33,350 bases of DNA, taken from contig JAAXJB010000097.1 in NCBI GenBank assembly GCA_012270065.1, positions 1-33,350 of the forward strand, in the 5' to 3' direction. Positions 15,994 through 23,579 of this stretch are shown in pieces; the stretch's first letter is position 1; every line of letters begins with the position of its first letter. The stretch is from Rubripirellula sp. (GTDB lineage Bacteria > Planctomycetota > Planctomycetia > Pirellulales > Pirellulaceae). The notes beneath the pieces are model-generated. The model was not told the origin of the DNA and did no database searches. It worked only from the letters and a program-made list of their open reading frames with translations. Position numbers and translations under genes: made by a program.

Positions 15994-16105
15994 GATCTCT
16001 GCTGACTACCAAAACCACGCCATTTTCTGAAAGTGCAATGAGTTGTTTTTCAAAATGGAGAAGGGCGAAGACTGTCCGATGATAGCAATGCTGTCGTCGG
16101 GCATT

Positions 16106-16141
16106 CCCTTTTCAATTCAGGTGCCCTTTTCAGTTCAGGTG
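16106..16141 (-). repeat. 18-bp tandem duplication across the FAD-oxidoreductase stop codon
   Basis: On the + strand CCCTTTTCAATTCAGGTG (16106-16123) is followed directly by a copy with one mismatch (16124-16141). The oxidoreductase stop (TGA, complement of 16130-16132) lies in one copy. Because 18 is a multiple of three, the other copy supplies a second in-frame stop. Confidence 0.93.
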
Positions 16142-17302
16142 CCTGATGAGTGGTGTCGCAAGTTTTGGAAAAGCCGCCAAGGTTGTGCCAGCTACCCCTC
16201 TGATCCAACCGGACCTCAAGGCACCGGTGACGATCCGGCAGGTCCACTTTTGTCGCCTCAGCAGAATTTTCAGTTCCTGATTCCAGCGGTCGCCAATGGC
16301 GGCAAGCTGACTTTGACCTGCCTGTTCCAGGCAGGACCCGATCATGTCTGCGGCGGCGATTCCACTTTTCAGTCCCCAGGTCATGCCTTCGCCAGTGAAC
16401 GGTTCGACATAGCCGGAGGCATCCCCGACAGTCAGAATTCTGCCAGAGCCGGCAAGACGCGTTCTTCGCAATGGGGGTGTCGTCATGACCTTTGACATGT
16501 CGTTCCATTGGAAGTCGGGAAAACGGCTGCGTTGGAGAATCTGCTGCACACGATCTGCCGGCGTGCCCCGTTGGGCCGCGTCTGAACCTGATCGGAGTGC
16601 AGCGGCAATGTCGACTCGGCCACTTTCCAGTCGAACCAGTCCAACGTATCCGTCGTCGTCACATGCCATGTAGATCACATGAGGAAGAAGCTCATCATTG
16701 TCGGCAGTCCATGACACCCCGAATGGTCCATGAGGAGACTCGGTCCATGGCAGGACAGAGTTGACACCTTGCGAGTTCAGCCCTGTGGCCAGCACGACAA
16801 CATCGAATTCGAGTTCTTCGATGCTTCGTCCTGTTTGCAGGTTGACGCGGATTTTGCTGGAGTCAATGTCGGTGATGCGGGCCTTGCAAGGCTGTCTGAC
16901 GATACATCCTGCATCCTTCGCTGCCTGCAGCAGAATGGGGTCCAGAGTCGAACGTGAGATCGCGAGGCCACGTGGCAGGTTGACCTCGAGCTTGCGTCCA
17001 CCCATCGATGCATGCCAACCCGTCAACGCTGTCCCTTGGGTCATGATCTGCTGAAAGAGCAGGTTTTCCGTTTCCATGGTGAGATCTCCGCCGACTTTTG
17101 CCGGCTGTGTCCTGATTGGCATCGTGCCCAACTGCTTGAGTGTTTCAAGACCTGCACCGCCAAGACAGCACCCGCATACCTTCTCCCGTGGAAATTCTGC
17201 TTGCTCGACCAGCGTCACCTTGACCTTTTGTCCGCACAGGCGGATTCCACAGGCACTGCCGGCAACGCCGGCTCCGATGACGAGCACAGAGGTTGGTTTC
17301 AT
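16130..17302 (-). CDS. FAD-dependent oxidoreductase (geranylgeranyl-reductase-like)
   Basis: This 390-aa protein opens with an FAD-binding Rossmann motif GAGVAG (residues 10-15) and an acidic residue ending strand 2 (Glu33). Next comes PREKVCGCCLGGAG (38-51), a motif of the geranylgeranyl reductase and halogenase-like monooxygenase group. The second FAD contact GDASGYVEPFTGEG is at 293-306. All expected FAD motifs are present and the length is normal. The start ATG overlaps the stop of the methyltransferase gene (ATGA, 17299-17302), so the two are coupled. In other bacteria this gene pair commonly flanks a type III polyketide synthase making alkylresorcinol-type lipids. None is seen here, so the substrate is open. 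Confidence 0.85.
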   Translation of the reverse strand: MKPTSVLVIGAGVAGSACGIRLCGQKVKVTLVEQAEFPREKVCGCCLGGAGLETLKQLGTMPIRTQPAKVGGDLTMETENLLFQQIMTQGTALTGWHASMGGRKLEVNLPRGLAISRSTLDPILLQAAKDAGCIVRQPCKARITDIDSSKIRVNLQTGRSIEELEFDVVVLATGLNSQGVNSVLPWTESPHGPFGVSWTADNDELLPHVIYMACDDDGYVGLVRLESGRVDIAAALRSGSDAAQRGTPADRVQQILQRSRFPDFQWNDMSKVMTTPPLRRTRLAGSGRILTVGDASGYVEPFTGEGMTWGLKSGIAAADMIGSCLEQAGQSQLAAIGDRWNQELKILLRRQKWTCRIVTGALRSGWIRGVAGTTLAAFPKLATPLIRHLN

Positions 17303-18075
17303 GTCATGGATGTTCCCGAGGACGGGATTGCCCGGGCAAGTGAAGGGATTGCGTCTTGCACTGCAACCTCGTCAATGGTTGCGATGAAGCGGCAGGGGAA
17401 GAGACGCTTGATTTTGGTGGAATGTCCCAGTGCTTGCTGCGAAATGGTTTGAAACTCGGGGATGGTAAAAGCGCCCTGAACGCTCAGTCTGGCGTCCGTG
17501 TGGACCACCTTGGAACGTGACAGCAGTCTGCTTGCGACCGTGACAAGCGCCAGGTTCAGATGGCTCCTTTCAAGATCACAGACCAGAACAGTACCGTTGC
17601 TTGCGGTTCGCATCGCCTGTAACAGTTGACTTGCCTGATGATTCTCCAGATGGTGCATGAAGAGTGAACAGGTCACCATGTCGAACCCTGACGGCAGTGG
17701 ATTTTGAAGACAATCGTGCTGCAGTGAATCCACCATCAGACCGGCTGCTTTGGCCCGACGTTGTTGTTCTTCCACGGCGACCGAGCGCACGTCCAGCAGT
17801 GTCAATTGAAGTTCCCAGCCCTCGTGTTTGGCCCAGGTAGCCCATCTCAAGGGAAGTGCCCACGAACAACGGGCAACGTCGAGGAAAGTGAGTTTTCGAT
17901 CACGACGACCCATCGCTATCCGCTTGATCCGACGGTACATCGCTGACGCCACGCCGCTGCAGCGATTCAATCGTGCCAGGCCTCGCAAAGCCGCTTCGTG
18001 ATCATCCCGCGGTAAATCGGGATCATCCATCAATTCCGGTTGCAGGTTCCGTGTCCTGAGGTTGAAGTCGGGCAA
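17299..18075 (-). CDS. Class I SAM methyltransferase-like protein with altered motif I
   Basis: Start TTG 18075 keeps the family's usual N-terminal sequence (LQPELMDDPDLP, then ALRGLARLNRCSG), so I prefer it to ATG 18030. The 258 aa align in outline with methyltransferases found beside type III polyketide synthases. Motif II (LLDVRSVAVEEQQRRA, 93-108) and the later FDMVTCSLFMHHLEN (131-145) are recognisable. The SAM-binding motif I, normally a glycine-rich D-V-A-x-G-x-G-D-V-P, reads LDVARCSWALP at 65-75 and has lost its glycines. The frame is otherwise intact and coupled to the FAD oxidoreductase. The enzyme may therefore be impaired, or repurposed as a partner protein. Confidence 0.75.
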   Translation of the reverse strand: MPDFNLRTRNLQPELMDDPDLPRDDHEAALRGLARLNRCSGVASAMYRRIKRIAMGRRDRKLTFLDVARCSWALPLRWATWAKHEGWELQLTLLDVRSVAVEEQQRRAKAAGLMVDSLQHDCLQNPLPSGFDMVTCSLFMHHLENHQASQLLQAMRTASNGTVLVCDLERSHLNLALVTVASRLLSRSKVVHTDARLSVQGAFTIPEFQTISQQALGHSTKIKRLFPCRFIATIDEVAVQDAIPSLARAIPSSGTSMT

Positions 18076-18424
18076 GAATGCGTTGGCGTGAACTGTACGT
18101 GTTTGCGGGCTGTGTTTCGACGGGGCTGTGTTTCGACGGGAATGCGAATCGCGGCGGTGTGCCCGGATTCAAGTAAATTTCGGCTTGTGGGCTGCAGCCG
18201 GTTTCGTTTTCGCATTGGGTCGTCACCCGTTGCTAGTTCTACCGGCTTCACTGGAAAGAAACCACCAACTTGTGGTGTGAAATCTGATTCTTGGTAGAAC
18301 TCGGGTCGCGTCAGACGAACGGGAGGATTCTGCGTTTTGACCTGCTGCCGGGAACTGATGCCTGTAATTCACGAAGAGATGCGCGGAATTGTTGGAACAT
18401 CAGACTCAGGCGAGTCGTTGATCC
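18076..18424. other. 349-bp leader between lgt and the methyltransferase gene
   Basis: Both flanking genes run on the minus strand, so this is the likely promoter and leader of the methyltransferase/oxidoreductase pair. It holds a 16-base tandem repeat (18107-18138). It also holds a 9-base inverted repeat, AGTTCTACC at 18235-18243 and GGTAGAACT at 18293-18301, enclosing a small ACCAC/GTGGT hairpin (18261-18276). No T-run follows, so this is not a classical terminator. No gene is evident. Confidence 0.6.
18107..18138. repeat. 16-bp exact tandem repeat
   Basis: GGGCTGTGTTTCGACG occurs at 18107-18122 and again at 18123-18138. It lies 32-63 bases upstream of the methyltransferase start on the minus strand, where it could affect the promoter or leader. 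Confidence 0.92.
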
Positions 18425-19705
18425 TCAGTCAAGCTTTGCGGCGTTTTTCTGCACCGAAGACGGGTTTCGGTTTGCCAGGTAAATCCAGCACAAACCGACG
18501 AGTGCACCGGTCAAGACGCAGATACTCACCCATTGGGAGATCGATAACGATGTTCCAAATTGTCCACCCTCATCGTCCCGGATCAATTCCAGCACAAAAC
18601 GCAGGACGGCGTAGCCTGCGAAACCCAGCATCATCACTGTTCCGTCGCGCAGCTTCGAGTCAGGGATCAGACACAGTGTGATGCAAAGTAGCAAGGCGGT
18701 GACGCTGCTGAGAATTTGTGCGGCAAAGACTGGCAGAGCGGTATCGGGAAGCTCCGATGGTTCCCAACGCATTCTCTGGCCGTCGATGGTTGCAACGATG
18801 CCTGTTCTTGCGTCTTCGGCAGGGATGTCGCGTGGGGCACTGGCAAGCGAGTTGGCGTCATGATCCAAAAACGTGACCTGCTGACCCGTGCGAATGTTTT
18901 TCTGGGCAGCCAAACTGCCCGGTACAACGTTGGTGATCCGTCCCGACTCAGGGTCAAATCGAAAACCGAGCAGCTCGCCATTGAGTTTCTGTTCGGTGTA
19001 CACAGGACTGTTGGGAGGGAATTTCAATGCCATCGCGTGGTCCTCGCAGCGACCACCGTAGCAGCAGCCATTCATCACGCACCCCATCCGGCCCAGAAAG
19101 ACCCCCAGGAACATGCAGGGAACCACCACATCACCGAATTTCAGCCACGGCAGTTTCTTGCGGTAAAGGTAAATCGAAGCTGCAAGGACCCCACCAATGA
19201 AGGATCCATAAACCACCAAACCACCCTGAGTGAATGTCAGTATTTCGATCAGCCTCTCACCCCAAGTGCCGACATTGAATTTTTCTCGATACTGAATCAC
19301 ATAAAAGGTGCGGGCACCAACGATACCTCCGGCAAAAGCCCAGGGAGCGACCGAATAAATCAGTTCTTTATCAAAGCCACGTCGCTTGGCCCGGTATGCA
19401 GCAAGCCAAACTGCAGTTCCCACAGCCAGCAGCAGCATGACTCCATAGCCACGAATCGCCATGCCCACGGGCATTCCGTCAAGGTTGGTCAATTCAACTC
19501 TTGGCAGGATCAGGACGATGCCGGCCACCATCGCAGTCCACAGCAGCCATTCACGGCTCAGGATTTCTACTGGTGATAGGCCTCGCAACTTGCTGACGCC
19601 AAGGCGAATGGCCAGCGAGATCAGCAGCACCAGAAGCAGCCAGCCTACCCCAAACACGGGAATGCCAGCCAGTTCGTGGGGGATCAGCAAGAGGGTTCGC
19701 TGCAT
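18425..19705 (-). CDS. lgt: Prolipoprotein diacylglyceryl transferase with internal PDZ-like insertion
   Basis: Lgt transfers diacylglycerol from phosphatidylglycerol to the lipobox cysteine of lipoproteins at the inner membrane. The protein is 426 aa against about 290 in E. coli. Family motifs are present: RGYGVMLLLAV, GGIVGARTFYVI, GGLVVYGSFIGG (161-172), GRMGCVMNGCCYG (205-217) and GYAVLRFVLELIRDD (364-378), with Arg206 and Arg369 matching the essential arginines. The position of E. coli His103 is Tyr166. About 80 extra residues (240-318) sit between the GRMGC loop and the last helices. They contain VVPGSLAAQKNIRTGQQV, a PDZ-like pattern. The N-terminus also has about 60 extra hydrophobic residues. 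The reading frame is intact. Confidence 0.9.
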   Translation of the reverse strand: MQRTLLLIPHELAGIPVFGVGWLLLVLLISLAIRLGVSKLRGLSPVEILSREWLLWTAMVAGIVLILPRVELTNLDGMPVGMAIRGYGVMLLLAVGTAVWLAAYRAKRRGFDKELIYSVAPWAFAGGIVGARTFYVIQYREKFNVGTWGERLIEILTFTQGGLVVYGSFIGGVLAASIYLYRKKLPWLKFGDVVVPCMFLGVFLGRMGCVMNGCCYGGRCEDHAMALKFPPNSPVYTEQKLNGELLGFRFDPESGRITNVVPGSLAAQKNIRTGQQVTFLDHDANSLASAPRDIPAEDARTGIVATIDGQRMRWEPSELPDTALPVFAAQILSSVTALLLCITLCLIPDSKLRDGTVMMLGFAGYAVLRFVLELIRDDEGGQFGTSLSISQWVSICVLTGALVGLCWIYLANRNPSSVQKNAAKLD

Positions 19706-19830
19706 CGAAGTTCCGTCAGGTTTTTCGTAAAGAAGGCTTGCCGCATTGATCTGGACGGACTCACTGCCTCTTTTCTACGCTCCGCAAGCCATTCGCGTCC
19801 AGATCGTACTTTCTCTGGCTAGCTACTTTG

Positions 19831-19844
19831 TGAGCAAATGCTCA
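19831..19844. promoter_or_regulatory. 14-bp dyad in the divergent lgt/secreted-protein promoter region
   Basis: TGAGCA-AA-TGCTCA is a perfect 6-base dyad with a 2-base spacer, 106 bases upstream of the + strand start at 19950 and 126 bases upstream of lgt. It could be an operator; no regulator is implied. Confidence 0.25.
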
Positions 19845-19949
19845 TTCCGGGGCAAGTTCATGCGTTTTCGTCGCCTTCGGGTGAGATCGCCAGAAAGCGG
19901 CTGAATGACGTGAAAAGTGGTCTTCGAAATTCTGCTTTGGGTAACAAAT

Positions 19950-20705
19950 ATGACCAGTTTGAAGCCGTTTTTTGGCACGGGAGCGTTGACCGCTCTGTGC
20001 ATTCTGGCGAACTTCGCTTTGCCAGCATTAGCATCAGCAGCAGATCAGGTTTTCTGCGTGAAGACAAAGATATTTGTGGGAGATCAGTCTGACCCGGCTT
20101 CCGAGCATCAAATCCTGTTCGATCAGGGACTGGTCTATGACGTGCCACTGGTGAACCGTCGATTCATCACGATATTCGACCCGGCCCAAAAAAAGGTAAC
20201 CCTGTTGGATCGTGATACTCAAGTGCAGGCATCGGTAAGCACGGATGACTTGATCAAGATCACCGCTCAGGCACGAGCGGCTGTGACCGACGCCGAGCAG
20301 AAGAAAAAATTGGGAATGGATGCCAAGGTAGAAATGAGTGAGGAAAAGCCTGGCTACCGAATCAAGTTCGCCAACCTCGAGTACCACACCACCAGTCAAA
20401 AACCTGATGATCCCAAGGTAGCTTCCGACTACGCGATGTTTGTTGATCTCGCCTCACGACTGAATCTGGTTCGTCGGCTCGGTCCTCCACCGTTTGGTCG
20501 CATGACGCTTCACCAGGAACTGGCTGCCAAGGGGGAATTACCTCTCGAGCTGACACTGACCATTGCTGGGAATAAAAGCACAGAAACTTATCGTGCGACG
20601 CATTCGGTCGGCGAACTTGCCGACGCAGAACGTGAAACCATCCACGAGGTTCGAGCTTACCTGACGCTGTATCGGCAAGTTGATCTCAAGGGCTTTCCGA
20701 GATGA
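19950..20705 (+). CDS. Secreted protein of unknown function
   Basis: I start at ATG 19950, which gives a clean signal peptide ending in ALASA (about residue 30); an upstream frame from 19917 is less likely. The mature part is about 220 aa, water-soluble, with mixed alpha/beta composition. It includes FDQGLVYDVPLVNRRFITIF, a Lys-rich helix (AEQKKKLGMDAKV) and a C-terminal helix (ERETIHEVRAYLTLYRQ). I recognise no named domain and no catalytic motif. It is monocistronic, divergent from lgt and convergent with the DUF1080 gene, whose end lies 49 bases away. The coding potential is convincing from its length, signal peptide and protein-like composition. Confidence 0.75.
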   Translation: MTSLKPFFGTGALTALCILANFALPALASAADQVFCVKTKIFVGDQSDPASEHQILFDQGLVYDVPLVNRRFITIFDPAQKKVTLLDRDTQVQASVSTDDLIKITAQARAAVTDAEQKKKLGMDAKVEMSEEKPGYRIKFANLEYHTTSQKPDDPKVASDYAMFVDLASRLNLVRRLGPPPFGRMTLHQELAAKGELPLELTLTIAGNKSTETYRATHSVGELADAERETIHEVRAYLTLYRQVDLKGFPR

Positions 20706-20754
20706 CTTCGGTGATCACGAATCATCCTCGGAACCGCCGAATGATGTTTGTCTT

Positions 20755-21588
20755 CTATTTCTTTTGTTGGCGTTTTCTGGCGTCTTCTCGCCGCTTGACG
20801 ATGCCAGCGAGCTTTTTCTTTTCTGCGGCGAGAGCCTCGGGTGAAATGACAGCAGGCTCGACGGGTGTCATGTCGATTTTGTCACGCTTGTCGAGTTCTT
20901 TCAGTTCTATGTTTCGGTACCAGACCGGATCGCCATGATCCTGCAGGCTCAGGTTGGCACCACGTGCCTCCAGGTTACCGCCTCGTTTTTTGAGCAAATC
21001 GACATGGAACGCCCATCTTGGATCTCTGTAATCCAAGTGGATTACCTTCACCCCGTTGAGCCAATGCTGTATGACCGTGCCCTTGCAGACGATGCGTCCT
21101 GAATTCCACTGTCCGACCGGTTTGGTCATGTCTTTCGAGGGTTGCATGCAGAAGTACAGCGAGGCTGCGCTGGTTCGCGGGTTTCTGCCGTCGGCATGAA
21201 CAGCATTGTCAAGGATCTGATACTCATACTGCGTTGGTCGGTAATAAACACCACTGTTGCTGCCTCGGCTGACCTTCCATTGGAATCGCAGTTCAAAATC
21301 ATCAGGCATCTTCTGTGCGGTGTAGACAAGGCTTCCGCCTTTACCCAGGCGTGAGATCACGCCTGATTCGATTTTCCAGTTTCCACTGTGTTTCCAGCCA
21401 GTGAGTTCGTCACCGTGGCTCAAGTCCTTGAAACCATCCGTATTCGAGTCGGCGGAAACGGTGGTTGAATCTTCTCCGTTTGCAGTTGGCAAGATTGCAT
21501 TGCAGATAGTTCCAGACAGAATGATCCCGCACACGGCGAGGGAACGCAGGATTACAGGAGAGAAAAGCGTGTTTGAGTGGAATGGCAT
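20755..21588 (-). CDS. DUF1080 (3-keto-disaccharide hydrolase-like) secreted protein
   Basis: This 277-aa protein has a hydrophobic N-terminal signal, with a second hydrophobic patch near ILSGTICNAI. Residues about 52-232 match DUF1080, a concanavalin-like beta-sandwich. It opens with FKDLSHGDELTGWKHSGNWKIESGVISRLG-type sequence (52 onward), then FELRFQWKVSRGSNSGVYYRP, YQILDN, a HWLNGVKVIHLDY strand and the closing HGDPVWYRNIELKEL. Some members of this fold cleave 3-keto-glycosides, and planctomycetes have many copies. The C-terminal 45 residues are a Lys/Arg/Glu-rich helix (LAAEKKKLAGIVKRRE) likely outside the domain. It is monocistronic, with 365 bases upstream shared with the divergent zinc-ribbon gene. 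Confidence 0.88.
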   Translation of the reverse strand: MPFHSNTLFSPVILRSLAVCGIILSGTICNAILPTANGEDSTTVSADSNTDGFKDLSHGDELTGWKHSGNWKIESGVISRLGKGGSLVYTAQKMPDDFELRFQWKVSRGSNSGVYYRPTQYEYQILDNAVHADGRNPRTSAASLYFCMQPSKDMTKPVGQWNSGRIVCKGTVIQHWLNGVKVIHLDYRDPRWAFHVDLLKKRGGNLEARGANLSLQDHGDPVWYRNIELKELDKRDKIDMTPVEPAVISPEALAAEKKKLAGIVKRREDARKRQQKK

Positions 21589-21953
21589 GGCAGCAACTTG
21601 TTCGTCGAGTGGAAGTTGGGAGTGGGAGTTGGGAAAGGCCTACAACTGATGATTAGCCAGTCAGGGTAAGAACCAGTTTAAACCACCATTCGGATGGTTG
21701 TTCATCCCACCGTCTTGGAGTTGTCAATCTTTTTCGGAGCATGTTTCCAACAGAGCGAGTGCGACAGCTAATGACGGTGCTTTTTTGGGGAAAACGAATT
21801 TTGATGTGTTGGCAAACCGGGGGCGATCTCGGATCGTGATTTCGATTACAATGTTGCGAAACAAACCGTCGGGTTCCTCAGCAGCGTTACTGGCAAACCA
21901 ACGAGCGTAACGAGCGTAACGAGCGTAACGAACGAAACGAGAGAGAGTCTGAA
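21589..21953. other. 365-bp divergent promoter region
   Basis: This region lies between the minus-strand DUF1080 gene and the + strand zinc-ribbon/DUF4190 gene, so it should contain both promoters. It includes G-rich imperfect repeats of the form GTTGGGAGTGGGAGTTGGG near 21614-21633 and the 9-base array at 21900-21926. I see no small gene or RNA gene in it. Confidence 0.6.
21900..21926. repeat. 9-bp tandem repeat (three units plus degenerate copy) before a TTG start
   Basis: AACGAGCGT is repeated three times from 21900, followed by decayed copies (AACGAACGAAACGAG) to about 21941. The array lies directly before the purine-rich GAGAGAGAG stretch that should act as the Shine-Dalgarno of the gene starting at 21954, so copy-number change could alter the leader. 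Confidence 0.9.
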
Positions 21954-22604
21954 TTGAAAATCAAATGTCCCGCTTGCGGTTCGATCGTTGACGTCGAGGC
22001 ATCGATGTCAGGCCAGGTTGTTGATTGCAGTTGTGGAAAAAAACTGAGGGTGCCGATGGTTGGCGGCAGCGACGTCACTGGTGACAAAGCTGGGTCTCAA
22101 GCCGGGGCGGGTATCGGCACGGATAGTGACTCGCAATTCGGTCAGCCAGCGGGCTCGACATCGGGGCAGGATGCACGCGGTGAAGTTCCTGACGCCGGTA
22201 GCAACACTTTTGGTGGTCAGACTTCTGGTGACTCTGGAAGTGTTTTTTCAAACCCGGTTGAGGGGAATCCTTACACTGCAACTGGCAACACGACGATGGC
22301 GCCGATGCCAACGGGGCCAGGGGAAAATGTAGGTCTTGCGATCGCCTCCATGGTGCTCGGTATCTGTTCGATTGTGTTTACCCTCCTGTGTTGTGGAGGC
22401 GCTCTTTTTGCTATTCCTTCGTTGATCATGGGAATCATTGCAATCAAGCAGGCGAACCGTGGTGAAGCGGGTGGCAAAGGCATGGCCGTCGCCGGTGTTG
22501 TGATGTCAGCGATCATTCTGGTGCTGACCTTACTTGGAATCCTCGCGTACGGTGCGATGATCATTTTTGCGATCCAGCAAGGTGGCGGACCACCTCTTCC
22601 CTGA
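21954..22604 (+). CDS. Zinc-ribbon plus DUF4190 membrane protein
   Basis: The start is TTG 21954. It is supported by the GAGAGAG tract upstream and by the sister gene at 22710, which begins with the same MKIKCP sequence at an ATG. The 216-aa protein has an N-terminal zinc ribbon (Cys5, Cys8, Cys25, Cys27), a linker of about 90 residues rich in Gly, Ser, Gln and Asp, then a DUF4190-like region. That region has two membrane helices: GLAIASMVLGICSIVFTLLCC and, after the short FAIPSLIMGIIAIKQANRG turn, AVAGVVMSAIILVLTLLGIL. The role of this domain is unknown to me. The ribbon implies a cytoplasmic N-terminus. It probably begins the operon that continues with the RDD gene 105 bases downstream. Confidence 0.8.
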   Translation: MKIKCPACGSIVDVEASMSGQVVDCSCGKKLRVPMVGGSDVTGDKAGSQAGAGIGTDSDSQFGQPAGSTSGQDARGEVPDAGSNTFGGQTSGDSGSVFSNPVEGNPYTATGNTTMAPMPTGPGENVGLAIASMVLGICSIVFTLLCCGGALFAIPSLIMGIIAIKQANRGEAGGKGMAVAGVVMSAIILVLTLLGILAYGAMIIFAIQQGGGPPLP

Positions 22605-22709
22605 CACGGTTTTGTGCGGTGTGAATGAACTGGGGTGAGGTGCCGGTTGGGACCGACCTGCAGGTTGCTCATCGGGTTTGAATGAAGACGATAGAATTGT
22701 TTGAGTACC

Positions 22710-23579
22710 ATGAAAATTAAATGCCCATCATGCCAGTCGGTATTGAACATTCCGCCTTCAGCGGCTGGCAAGCTTGTGAAGTGTCCCTGCGGAAAACAGT
22801 TGCGGGCTCCCAACGCACCAGCAGGCAGCGCACCAGCAGGCAGCGGTCCAGCAGCAATTGGGGCTGCGTCGCATTCCAGGCCCGTTGCGAAACGACCGGC
22901 AGCGGCCACAGCATTTGATGACGGGCTCATCGATGAGTTGACCGAGGGTGATCTTCAACCGATCAGACAAGCGGGAATGCCAGCGGTCGGCCCTGCCGGA
23001 TCCGGGAACACGAATAAGCTGTTGCAAGAGCATGCCGCGACGGCGGGAGGCGGTTCCGGTGGCAATTTTCGGGTCGGGCCGTTGGCCTCGCCTTGGATTC
23101 GACTCGGTGCTGCGGTGATCGATGGTTTCATTATTAATTTGATAATGCTGCCCATGATGTGGGTGGGATGGCTTTTGTTTGTTCAGATGGCTTTTGATGT
23201 CGAAGGCTTGAATGCTGCTTTCCAGGCTGCGCAAACCGACCAAGAAAAGTCCTATCGGGCAGGGCAGTTGCTGGCTGGTACTTTAATGGCCTACGGTTTG
23301 ACATATTTCCTTGCTGGAATTCTACCCCTGACAATTTTCTCAATCATGTTGACTAAATTTGGGCAGACACCTGGCAAGAAGTTGTGCAAAATCCGAATCG
23401 TACGGGCGGACACCAAACAGCTTCCCGGTTTTGTGAAGGCTGTTGTAGTCAGGTCATGGTTAGGGCAGCTTGTTGCTTCGATCCCAGTCCTTGGACTGGT
23501 CGGAGTGTTGTTGATTTTTGGTGCCAAGCGACAGACCTTGTGGGACATGATGGCTGGAACCATCGTGGTAGAGTCATGA
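22710..23579 (+). CDS. Zinc-ribbon plus RDD-family membrane protein
   Basis: From ATG 22710 the protein is 289 aa; a TTG at 22701 is less likely. The N-terminal zinc ribbon has cysteines at 5, 8, 25 and 27, exactly as in the preceding gene. An Ala/Gly/Pro linker follows with a small in-frame tandem repeat (APAGS twice). The C-terminal half is an RDD domain: ASPWIRLGAAVIDGFIINLI with the family Arg and Asp, two or three helices, FGQTPGKKLCKIRIV, and the closing RQTLWDMMAGTIVV. RDD proteins are proposed ion or solute transporters; no specific substrate can be read here. The stop overlaps the next gene's start (ATGA, 23576-23579), so it is coupled to the cytochrome gene. Confidence 0.85.
   Translation: MKIKCPSCQSVLNIPPSAAGKLVKCPCGKQLRAPNAPAGSAPAGSGPAAIGAASHSRPVAKRPAAATAFDDGLIDELTEGDLQPIRQAGMPAVGPAGSGNTNKLLQEHAATAGGGSGGNFRVGPLASPWIRLGAAVIDGFIINLIMLPMMWVGWLLFVQMAFDVEGLNAAFQAAQTDQEKSYRAGQLLAGTLMAYGLTYFLAGILPLTIFSIMLTKFGQTPGKKLCKIRIVRADTKQLPGFVKAVVVRSWLGQLVASIPVLGLVGVLLIFGAKRQTLWDMMAGTIVVES
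22815..22844 (+). repeat. 15-bp in-frame tandem repeat in the linker of the RDD protein
   Basis: GCACCAGCAGGCAGC occurs twice in direct succession and encodes APAGS twice. A partial third copy (GGTCCAGCAGC) follows. It lies in the disordered linker and is tolerated in frame. Confidence 0.85.

Noticed and set aside
18716-19576. 286-codon + strand frame opposite lgt
   Set aside because: The minus strand carries unmistakable Lgt motifs across the same bases. The + frame is rich in Asn, His and Gln with no recognisable pattern.
19944-19968. Third copy of the 19-base repeat (ACAAATATGACCAGTTTGAAGC)
   Set aside because: It resembles copy 1 over about 20 bases but lacks the second TGACACA half, and it is the start of the coding sequence of the secreted protein, so the likeness is probably chance.
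21900-21941. CRISPR array
   Set aside because: The units are 9 bases with no spacers; the 13-, 16-, 18- and 20-base repeats elsewhere are likewise simple tandem copies, and there are no cas genes.
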